Part shown: one piece after another, positions 47,189-56,533 of the stretch
Layout: each line of letters begins with the position of its first letter
Position numbering within the stretch: position 1 is the stretch's first letter
Assembly: GCA_029531795.1 (NCBI GenBank)
Contig: JAPEIS010000007.1
Coordinates: 1,612,001-1,676,000 of the forward strand
Length of the DNA stretch: 64,000 nucleotides
Direction: 5' to 3'
Origin: Sclerotinia nivalis
Lineage: Eukaryota; Ascomycota; Leotiomycetes; Helotiales; Sclerotiniaceae
The notes under the pieces: generated by a model
What the model was told of the DNA's origin: nothing
What the model saw: only the letters and a program-made list of their open reading frames with translations
Databases searched by the model: none
Translations under genes and position numbers: made by a program

Positions 47189-47959
47189 ATGCACCTCCCT
47201 CTTCTCCTTGTTCCCTCTCTTCTCTCCCTCTCCCTCTCACTCATCTCACTCCTCCCCGTAACCCAAGCATGCCTCACCTACCACGCCGAATTCCCCTTCG
47301 ACAACGATAAACCATTTATAGGAAAGATTATCGATAATGGAATCGAAACCTGTTGGATCAATATGTCGTATAGTGAACATTGGAAATGGCAGGCTATGGA
47401 AAATCAAAAGGATTGGGGGAGGAGTGAGTGGGTTGTGAGTTTTTTTTTTTTTTTTTTTTTTTGAGTTTCTTTGGGAGGTTGGGATGGAGGGCGGAGTTGA
47501 GTAGCGAGGAGAGTGAGAGAGAGAGAGGCGGGAGTAGGGAAGAGGGGCAGGAGAAGTTAGAGGGGACAGGTGGTGTGGATATAAGAATATAAGAAGAAAC
47601 CAAAAGCCCAACAAAAACTAACCCACGTAAACAAAACAGTGGAAACCATGGCCCTTCACCTGCACCAAAAAACTATGGGAAGGAAAAATGAAACCCAATA
47701 CCACGGTACATCATCCCATCCCATCCCATCCCATCCCACTCCACTCCACTCCACTCCACTCCATCATTTCATCTCATCTCCGACTAACAACCCAAATAAA
47801 TCACAGGACCGATCCTATTCCGCCGAACTAGGCGTCGGACTTCGCGGCGTAACGTATAGAGCGCACGGAGAGAAATTCTGGTTTAATCCCGATACGGTTG
47901 AGGATGTGGAGGGGGAGCGGTGGGTTTATAATAAGAAGATGTGGTGTGCTGGGAAGTAG
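47189..47959 (+). CDS. Small secreted four-cysteine protein (candidate effector)
   Basis: A predicted secreted protein of 154 residues from three exons (47189-47434, 47640-47705, 47807-47959), all in phase 0. Residues 1-27 form a strong signal peptide (LLLVPSLLSLSLSLISLLPVTQA) with cleavage expected before CLTYHAEF. The mature part is about 127 residues with exactly four cysteines (in ACLTYHA, ETCWIN, FTCTKK and MWCAGK), enough for two disulphides. It also has many Trp residues (KWQ, DWG, EW, PWPF, LWEG, FWFN, RWVY, MWC). The closing KMWCAGK* right at the C-terminus resembles small fungal secreted proteins. I recognise no named domain. The first intron starts in a 23-T run and the second is mostly a pentanucleotide microsatellite. 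The splice donor of exon 1 (T|GTGAGT) is good, and the acceptors are CAG. Confidence 0.72.
47440..47462 (+). repeat. Poly-T run (23 T) in first intron
   Basis: Twenty-three consecutive T directly after the GTGAG donor of the small secreted protein gene. It is likely to vary in length and is prone to sequencing error. Confidence 0.8.
47712..47764 (+). repeat. Pentanucleotide microsatellite in second intron
   Basis: About five CCCAT units pass directly into about five CCACT units and fill most of the 101-nt second intron (47706-47806) of the small secreted protein gene. Confidence 0.85.
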
Positions 47960-48405
47960 GGTGGAGTTTGGGGTTACTGGGGTGTATTGGTGGACTGATC
48001 TAGTTTGATTTTGGAAAAGAGGAGGATGGAGTTGATGGTTGCGTGGGGAGTATGGTATATGGCGTGTTGAGTGGCTTGTTGATGGGCGCAATTATAGGGC
48101 TACGTAGGACGTCGGATGAGTAGCACAACCGTGGTGTTTTACCTAAAGGCCTTGAATCGCAACTGTGTGAAGAGTGAGGCCAATAGGTTCTTAGTTTTCA
48201 TTGTGATTGGCTGAATATATGCTCATCCGCTGCAAATATTTGTTCCTAGAGCTAATACACAAATACCACATCCTTCTACATCAAGCTATTTCTTCTTGCA
48301 AAAGCGAAAACCACTGGCACCAATATTCTAAGAATATTCCTTGTTCAGCTGAAAACATTTGATCCTCGGAGTTCCTCATCGATATCATTGCCAAGCTATA
48401 TTTCT
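47960..48405. other. Convergent spacer
   Basis: About 450 bp between the small secreted protein and the broken 2EXR gene. No gene or repeat was seen. Confidence 0.55.
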
Positions 48406-49443
48406 TCAATCGCAAATCCATTGAGATAATAGTTTCTTATCTACTATCTCTTCCTCAACCTTTAACTTCAATCCCTGTGGCTTTGGCTTAGGAACGGAGA
48501 GCTTTTCGGGCATCTCGTCGAGTTCCAGGTGCGCAAAGTCAACTTCATAACTCAATATACCACAATTAGTTAGAGAACTCTTTACCACATTAAAATAATT
48601 CAATGCTTCATCCATCGTCTTCCTAGTAATGCGCCGGGAATCACGACTCGCTGTGCTGAAATCGTAACAAGGAATCGAAAACTGACAGCCATTTGTATAA
48701 ATGGTGACTTCTATGAGCTTTGGGCAGAGAACAGCTAGGGTCTGCCAAAATTGAGAATAACAAGATTACCAACTCTTCGGCAATATGTACGCTGATGGCC
48801 TAAATTATCATGCTGAGTTATTACCAGTGCTTGGTATCATAGCGAACTCGCAAATGTACTCTAAAGGATATACTAACGAGTTTCTTAACGACTGTCAGCT
48901 GATGCTTGTAAAGCTTTCCAATACGCTGTACGATTCTTGTGTTAGTGGCATCAGACATTTGAAATATGTCTTCATGCATGAACAATATATCCCTCTCAAA
49001 ATCGACCCATGTAACGTATTGCGATTCTCTCGCGTAGTGCTTTATATTCTCATTTGTCACTTCCTTTCCAATTTCCTGGAGTATCGACACCATCCGGGCA
49101 TTTCTGAAAGCCGAGTATCTCTTCAAGCAAGCTGCTCGCGCTTCACGGCACACATGAGTGAGGAGAGGAAAATTGGGATGTTCGGGCATCCATGTGAACA
49201 ATCGATGGTCAAGTGGTAATATCAATGCCGTAGTCCCAAATCATATCACGGATCTCGCGAGCTAGTTTTGGAAATGGATGGATGGAATGTCAATTCTTCT
49301 GTCTTGACTGTTTGATTGACCGGAGTTCCCACTTCACTTTCCTTCGCAGGTTCAGGTGTGTCTTTTCCTGCCAAATTGTCAGTGTCTACAAAACAATTCA
49401 AGGATGAAGAAGACCACTTACTGGCGACATCATTGACCTGCAT
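48406..49443 (-). pseudogene. 2EXR-domain protein gene, frame-broken
   Basis: Leftward gene of the 2EXR family, a fungal domain of unknown role that is very expanded in Leotiomycetes. Exon 1 (49443-49422) and a 54-nt intron (49421-49368) are normal. The hallmark segments are then found in different frames. FPKLAREIRDMIWDYGIDITT lies one frame away from the upstream ELTFHP, and HRLFTWMPEHPNFPLLTHVCREARAACLKRY is shifted again. The first shift falls exactly in a CCATCCATCCAT run (49274-49285); removing one CCAT unit would restore TFHPFPKLAREI. After KHW there is a stop at about 48821, and a further coding-like block, WQTLAVLCPKLIEVTIYTNG, runs to a stop at 48406. Two frame changes without splice sites point to a pseudogene. 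Sequencing error at the repeat could explain only the first. Confidence 0.6.
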
Positions 49444-50356
49444 TTTGACTTTTATGATGTTGGAAAGAGAGGTTGTTAGGATGAAAAGATTTGGGAAAGT
49501 GAAAATGAGAAGATTGAAAAGATATAGGAGCCTAGCTTAGTAACCTTTACTAAAACTTAAATGAAGGAAGGAAGTACTTGAGGAAGGTACGAACTGTTGG
49601 CAAGTACACCTGATTTACACGTGCCACCACACTTTCTTTTACTGTTTTATCTCTGTAGGTATGGACAGTTACTATTCGCAAATGATTTGGCAGGTGAACA
49701 CATCTGGATTTTGTTTCTTGGTGGATGGATGGGTAGGTCTTGGTTTGTATTGGTGAGTGAGTGGTTAGGTGAGGAGGTGGGTGGAATGGAAGGATGGAGA
49801 GGATGGATTTACTTGCTGCTGATTGTGTGTGGGAATTTGTTAGGTAGATTGTATGGATATCATGTAGTTTGCTGGCTTCTGAGAGTTGATTTGATGCAGA
49901 AGGTAAATCAACAGTACTCTGACAAATATGAAAGTAAAAGTGAATATTCATTGCACCCCCAGATTCTGCATCCTCACCTCCCCGCACTCAATATCACCAA
50001 ATCATCCGGTTCACCCACCACCTCACCGTACAAACCACCCCAGCCAGTTCAAGTGAATAGCATACAATCTAATTTCCTAATCTATGAATCACCATACCAA
50101 GACAAGGAAGACCACCTATTTAATTTCCACCTCAGAGATCCATCCACAAAGCTCTTTTCAAATGTTCTTCTTCCTCCAACTCGACAACTCAAGAATTCGA
50201 TAACTCTGCATACATACCCTCAACCTTTATCCAACCCCTCTCAAACTCAAATACAATATACAATTGAATCAAAATCCCAAGCAAAACACACACCAATCAC
50301 CTAATACCCCAACCCACAAACCCACCACAAAAAACAAAAAAACAAAAAAAAAAAAT
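49444..50356. other. Divergent spacer
   Basis: About 0.9 kb between the broken 2EXR gene and the unknown rightward gene. Open frames on both strands are low-complexity artefacts of T- or CA-rich sequence. The last 40 bases before the next ATG are almost only A and C (AACAAAAAAA type). Confidence 0.55.
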
Positions 50357-51530
50357 ATGTCCACAACCCTCTACCCCCCCATCCCCTACCCAACAACCGA
50401 CCAAGAATTCCTCCTCGCAGCCGGCGCCACCGTGCACCCTTTCCAATACAAAACCCACGATTTCTCCCCCGACTTCCTCTCCATCTACGCGCGACCCACC
50501 CTCACCTACCACCCCTGGGCACGTCTCTGGCACATCAACACTTCTCACATCCTCGAAGCTATTTTTCCGCGCTATCCGTCTTCGAGTTGTAATTTTATCG
50601 GGTTTGCGGCGTGTAGGGAGCGGTTTTTGGAGTTTTGTTTGGTGGTGGATGGGGTTTTTGGGGGAGATGGGGGGGAGGGGAATGGAAAGGTGATGCCAAT
50701 TGGGAGGTCGCTGATGGAAGGGGCGTGGATTAAAGTTTTGGTGGGGATGTTCGAGGAGATGAGGATGAAGAGGGATGTTATGAGGGGGTTTGTGGGCATG
50801 AGGGTTGGGAGTGGTGAGGGGAGGATTTTGATGACAATTAAGGAGGTGGAGGCGGAGATGAAGGAGGTTTTGAGGATGGCGGTGGAGCAGGTATGTTTAT
50901 TTTATTCTTATTTTTTTGCTTGGTTGGGTTGTTTGTGGAAGAGTAGATGATCTGATTTGGGATTTGTGACTAATATTCTTGGCACACTAGAGATTCGGCA
51001 AAGAAGCAGAGGAATATTGGGCTAGAAAGTGGGAGATCTATGGAGATAGATATCCTAATTTAGATGTCAAGGTATCTTTACTCCAATTTCCTACTTTCCT
51101 TCCGATTTATTATTCTCACTTGTCTAATCCAGACTGAAATCTCAAACCCCACTCCATGACCCCTAACTAACTCCCCCCTTAATTCCAGTGCATAACCGAC
51201 TGGTCAATCGAAGCGCCCTTCCAAAGATCCCTCTTAAAACCTGGCGATATCAACGACAATGATTACGACGAAGATGAAGAAGACGACAATAAAAATACAG
51301 ATGAAAGTCACGGTAAAAATAACGATTCGGGAGTAGCTATGAATAGTGCCGAGTCGATGCAGACACAGATGCAGGAGTCCACACAAGAGATGAAGAATAA
51401 ACCTAAGAATGAACTGATACGAGGAAATTCAAATCAAAATTCAAATAGGAATACAAAAAAGAGCATGAAAAAGAAGATGCACATAAAAGGTTCCAATACG
51501 CCGCGTGGAAGATTGGGTTCAAAGGATTAA
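50357..51530 (+). CDS. Unknown protein with acidic-then-basic tail
   Basis: Three exons in phase 0 (50357-50890, 50991-51071, 51189-51530) give 318 residues. I do not recognise the family. The first roughly 200 residues look globular: FLLAAGATVHPFQYKTHDFSPDFLSIYARPTLTYHPWARLW, then FIGFAACRERFLEFCLVVDGVF, then a helical Met/Glu/Lys-rich stretch ending EVEAEMKEVLRMAVEQ. Exon 2 encodes RFGKEAEEYWARKWEIYGDRY, clearly helical and amphipathic. Exon 3 holds CITDWSIEAPFQRSLL, an acidic run (NDNDYDEDEEDDNK), then a Gln/Asn/Lys-rich tail. The consistent phase and good splice sites support a real gene. No signal peptide or membrane segment is seen, so it is probably nuclear or cytosolic. The ATG is preceded by an unusually A-rich leader. 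Confidence 0.65.
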
Positions 51531-52726
51531 GAATTAGGGACTAGTGGATTGTGGAATAGGAATAAGAACAGGTGAGAAACTAAACTAAACTATGAATGAA
51601 GGGAGAAGAAACAAATAAATGATGAATGATGAGTGAATATAAAAAATTGAAAATTGAAAAGGGGTTCAAGCGAGTGATATAAGGTATATACTCTTGGGTA
51701 TGGGAGTTATTAGACTATAAATGAAGGGAGGTGAAACCAACAAATAATCAACCAAATTTTTTTTTTAAATTCTTTTAATTCCTTATTTGCAAAAAATTCC
51801 CACATGAACAACACTAGACAGCTACTCCCAGACACCAAACTTACTAGACTATGATTAGTATGTAAATTAACAGATACATGGATGTGAAAACCCGATAGAT
51901 ATATAGAATAAGATGGAAAAGTATTAAATTCACAATTCACAATTAACTTTTTGACCTTTTTTTCTTTTCCATCTTGAAATCCTGTTTCATCTTCATCCTT
52001 ATTCTCATCCTCAATTTGACCTCTATATATACTATCCCTCGCTTAAATACTCTTTTCTTACCTCCACGAATACAGACAGTATCAATATTACTTATGAGTT
52101 TTAGTTTTATTTACGATTTCACTTTGAAATGCATAGATATATAGATATATAGATAGATATAATTATATTTCTCAATTCACAATCCTAAAAGCTATGTACT
52201 CCCCAAACCCACCTGCTCCGCTCATCCATCATACCCATCCTATCCAACAATACCTTCCAACCCAACTCAAACTCCACTATGCAGCACAAAAAAACTTACG
52301 CGCCGGAAAACGGAAAAAGAAGAAGAAGAAGAGAAAAATACATGAGGTGTAAATACATGCCAAGAGCCTAACAAACAATCACCAAATCCATTCCCCACAA
52401 ACGCCACGCCTTATGAATCAAATTTCCCCTTCAAAAAAAGAATTCCCCAACACCTAAATCCTCCATGCAAAACCACACCATGAAAAGGAATACAAATCGA
52501 TGAAAGCACGCCACCAATCCAATCCTATCCGATGATATAGGTCCATGCATCCCTTTCCTTTATCTACCTTCCAGTTACTGCACCAAAAACACCGTCCTAG
52601 TAGCAAGCAAGCAACGCAAGTAGTAAGTTCCTCCTTCACCGATAGAATCGTTTCCCAACCATTCATTTATACTCCTGAGCGATGATAAGAAGTAAAAAAG
52701 AGGAAAGAAAAGGAAATCAAACAAAA
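51531..52726. other. Convergent spacer
   Basis: 1.2 kb between the 3' ends of two unknown genes. It is AT-rich with T runs (51757, 51950) and ATATAG repeats near 52130-52160. No gene was seen. Confidence 0.55.
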
Positions 52727-54583
52727 TTATTCCCACCTCCCCTCAATCTCAACCGCCTTTGCTCCCGCCACTCTTCTCGCACTGCCGCTTCCAGCTCCAT
52801 ACAGCATTTCCATCAGCTTCCCCTTTTGCGTTTCCCTGACCTTTCCTAGATGTCCACTCGCTTCCTCTAGACCTTGGATTTGCTCTTCAACTCGAATCGT
52901 ACTACTGTTCGTCCTCACGAGTGGACTGACTAGTTTTTTTCTTAGATAGTCTAGATTTGCTCGCAAAGTTAATAGTTTGCCGTTGTGATCGAGAAGGACG
53001 GATTTGTTTTGAATAGTCTTGGAGCGTATATTGGCGAGGAGCTTTTTATTCTTTTCGAATTTATGGAGGGTACTAGAAGAAGGACCGAGAAGTTTGGTCC
53101 AAAGTGAAGAGAGAAGTTTATCTTCGTCCATTTCTTGAGTATCAAGTTCACGGGAAGCACTACGAGATAGTGCTTTAAATTGGTGATCGATTTTCTCGAA
53201 AATAGCAAAGAGATGGAGAGCATGATTGAGCTCGGAACTAATAGCATCCTCGAGAACCGAGAGAAATTCATTGAATGTTCTTTGAAGGGTTTGACGTGTC
53301 CTTTGCGGCGATGACATGCCAAATATGTTTGTTGCGACAACCCCGATTTTGGTGGGCGTACCAGTTGGAGTCTCAAAAACCCCTACTCGACTAAGCAGTG
53401 TGTGTATATTATCAAAAGCTGAATTAAGAGGAGAAGGTGGAAGATGATTTAGTTGAGCAAGTTCTCGTTTCGCCCAATCCATAACGATCAAAATACTAGA
53501 TATGTCAGATGATTTCAAAACACAGAAGTAGAAAATATTACCCATCCACGTCTCCATCCACGTTAGCAAAGAATCTGGTTAACTCAAGAGACAAAGTTTT
53601 GAGAGTTTCACTCAGTTCATCGAGTTCCGCAACAATAACTGGCGCAGAAGTCATATTTGTTGAACGTACACTCTCACCAAGATCCCAGACCGCAATACCG
53701 GTTTGTTGTATATCACCGATTTGCTGAATTCCATTTTCGGAATAGAATATTAGAGGTTCAAAGGCTCTTGCTAGTCCCGCGACCTTGATGAGATCTGGAA
53801 CTGGTGGTAGTTGTGAAGGTTGAAATAGTGTTCGTAGTGTTAAAATAGAAATGATCGCTACCACAAGGGCGCTGCACATTGAAGCCCATGAACTCATAAT
53901 TTTCTCAAACTTTTGACTCAGGGATGAAAATGCAACTTCGAAAGGTTCTGTACGATGTTGTAATTCCGTCTTGAATGCGAATCGAATAACTATTGATAGA
54001 TCAGCATGTGAACCAATACATTTGCACCAAGTTTCATACAGTTGTTCGGGTTCTCCATTGAAGGTACTAGTGTGCCTTCGTGGTCATTCTCCTGTTTAAT
54101 CACTGCGCCAAATGTCTTTCCAAAATCACCACTCCCAGAAGGATATCGATCAGGCGACGGACTTCTCTTCTTCTCCGGCGATATCGAACCAGTTGGTAAC
54201 CTCGTTCTTACCGCGGCGGCAAGAGTTGGATCAGATCCACCACCCTCATCAGCACTTTCATATTCTGGACTACTCTCTCTCGAAAGTTCCCTGTGCCTCT
54301 TTCCCAGTATATTATTATGCCGATTCCAAAAGCCGCTGGTTCGGTTGCCGTTTTCCTCTCGTCTCCATGCTGGCGGACTGTAACCACCTCTGGATACCGA
54401 GTCTCTTAGGTCGTCCTCCGAGTCCGTGTCGCTGCGGAAGCCCGAATGCTGGGAAGGATAACCAAAGTGGCGAGGTGGGTTGTGATCTATCTCTATGCTT
54501 CCTTGCTCGAAGTCCTGCAGAGATGCGTTTAAAGAGGGGTGGTCGTCGAACATTCCTTCTAGCTCCTCTATCGTTGTACCCAT
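52727..54583 (-). CDS. Unknown single-pass membrane protein with coiled-coil C-terminus
   Basis: Exons 54583-54040, 53989-53542 and 53495-52727 join in frame to 586 residues. I do not recognise a named family. Residues 1-180 are hydrophilic and Ser/Pro/Asp/Arg-rich (SDTDSEDDLRDS, KKRSPSPDRYPSGSG), probably disordered and phosphorylated. One hydrophobic segment lies at about 219-237 (ALVVAIISILTLRTLF). Beyond it is a long mainly helical part with heptad-like spacing (EELSETLKTLSLELTRFF; HALHLFAIFEKIDHQFKAL; KLLTLRANLDYLRKKLVSPL). It ends in a Gly/Arg-containing tail. There is no N-terminal signal peptide, so an N-cytosolic (or nuclear), C-lumenal single-span topology is one possibility. Filamentous fungi have conserved uncharacterised proteins with this architecture, some at the nuclear envelope or ER. 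That assignment is a guess. Confidence 0.75.
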
Positions 54584-55040
54584 GATTCCTGTTATTCTTC
54601 ACTGCTGCGGTTGATGCGCTCCAACTTGGTATAGGAAATGTTCCGATTTGTATACAGTAGAGATATCCGAACGATATGATTATGACGATCAAGAATGTAC
54701 TAGGTGCGATATGTAGGTTGATCAGTGTGAAATGAAGTTGATTTTGAATAGTAAATATGGACATGACCATCCAAACGCAGGTCTGCCTTAAAGTGATTGT
54801 TTACAGTCGCGTAAACGTGCAGAATTTATGAGTGTAATTCATGTAAGTATGCGACTCTTATTCTTTTGGTTATATGAATGCGCAAATGATGAATCAAAAG
54901 TTATGTTGGTTTTATCTGGAGTGACTGATAGCGATAATCGATAAGTGGGAGAAGTGAATCGGCGGAATGAATGTGGGTTGGGGTGCACGATAGAGGGAAA
55001 TAGGTTAGAGCGGTAATGGGATGATGGGTGTGGATGATGG

Positions 55041-55100
55041 GTAAGGGTGATAGGTGGTAGGTGATAGGTGATAGGTGGGTAGGTGGTAGGTGGTAGGTTA
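55041..55100. repeat. GGTGATAGGTGGTAGG minisatellite
   Basis: About eight imperfect units of GGTGATA or GGTGGTA in tandem, G/T-rich on the plus strand. Confidence 0.75.
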
Positions 55101-55220
55101 TTCTATACGATTATTTTTTTTTGGGTTATTTTTGGTGGGGTCTTTTCACACTTACAAAGGCCTGTTGCGCATTGTGTTTAAAGTGATTGGCCTCTAGAGG
55201 GGAAATAGTACAAAATATAA

Positions 55221-55271
55221 AAGCTACAAGCAAGCTACAAGCAAACCACAAGCAAACTACAAGCAAGCTAC
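55221..55271. repeat. 11-bp tandem repeat, about 4.6 copies
   Basis: Unit AA(G/A)C(T/C)ACAAGC at 55221, 55232, 55243 and 55254, with a partial copy at 55265. The units differ at one or two positions. Confidence 0.8.
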
Positions 55272-56533
55272 CCGTACGGAGTAGTAAATGGATGGACTTA
55301 TTGACAAGGGCATTCCATTGATTGGTCTCTAGAGAGCAAGTACAAAACTAAAAAATCTATAGAAGTACTTGTAGTTTTGATAAAACAAGGGTAATTGATC
55401 TCTCTATTGATTGGTCTCTTGATAAAAATTAGTACAAACTATAAGTCCCGTGTATAACCATCATATGATGTAGATAAACAATAGTCTATAGTATATTCTA
55501 CCTAGGAATTTCATATTTCATTCTCATTCCCACAATCCAATAAAATATATACAACATTCTTTTTCATCTATTCATTCTTTATTCATATTACCCCATCTGC
55601 ACATCACCGTATTAAGAAAGACTCGTCGACATTTCTATCTACTTTAGTACACACATTCCATCTCTCTCTCCCCTCTCCCCTCCCCTCATTCCCCAATCCA
55701 CAATTCCCAACTCCATCCACCAATCCGCATCTTGCTGCGTTGTCCATTCATCCCTATCCCTGAGCCCTCCCTCTCTTAAATCTTGCTCCCCTTCCCTTCC
55801 ATCATTCTACCAACCATCCATCCCTTCCACATATCCCCCCCCTCACCACAACCAATCATCCAATCCAACCGCATTAGCCCATCTTCCACCAGAGAAATCC
55901 CATCAAACGATTGGTCCAGCCACGCTGTACAACCCACTACACGATCTCCCCCCTGCTTCTCCTCAGCAAATTATCCAATCATCGCGCGGGCTGAAATACA
56001 TGGAGAATCACTCACACGAGATCGGATCAAAGCACTTATTGTATACCCAGGTAACTATGTAGAACTTCGACGTCCCTTACTTGAAGTTTGCTTTATTATG
56101 ATAGGAAAGGTACTGGAACTTTTTAAATGTTACCTCAACCAGCCATCGAATTATTTATTTATAATGTGGTGAAACAAGAAAAGAAACTGACAAGTACAAC
56201 TTTTAAAGATACATCACAAATATCTTTTGCCCCTTTCTTTGGGAGATACAAGGGAACAAGTACATGAAGAAACTTTTTTGGTTTGTAGAACATCAAATAT
56301 CATTTCATGCATGATGTCGTGCCTAACTAAAGATGCTACCTATTCGCTATGCTGATTACAAGATATACTACAGTTGGTTTCCCAAGGCTTTTTTTCTCAA
56401 TCCTCCGTCCCTGAAATATTTGATTCCGTAGGTATCGTATCATTCTGAATGATCGTATCAATGAAATGAAATCTGTGCCTTCTTCGCTGTTCACATATTC
56501 CCATGCAAATTTGTGTTAAAATAACAAGGCTCA

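Larger units (their letters stand above)
54584..56533. other. Intergenic with several repeat types
   Basis: About 1.95 kb between two leftward genes, holding the membrane-protein promoter and the NUP145 3' UTR. It contains a GGTGATAGGTGGTAGG minisatellite, an 11-bp tandem repeat, three diverged copies of a roughly 45-bp segment and one TACGGAGTA motif. It also has long CT/CA-rich blocks (55630-55990). The 130-codon open frame at 55783-56172 is a by-product of the latter. Confidence 0.6.

Noticed and set aside
49550..50304. Open frames on both strands between the 2EXR relic and the unknown gene
   Set aside because: Composition follows local T- and CA-rich bias; no conserved motif on either strand.
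55783..56172. 130-codon plus-strand open frame
   Set aside because: Pro/Ser/Ile-rich, made by CT/CA-rich spacer sequence, with no signal, domain or splice partner.
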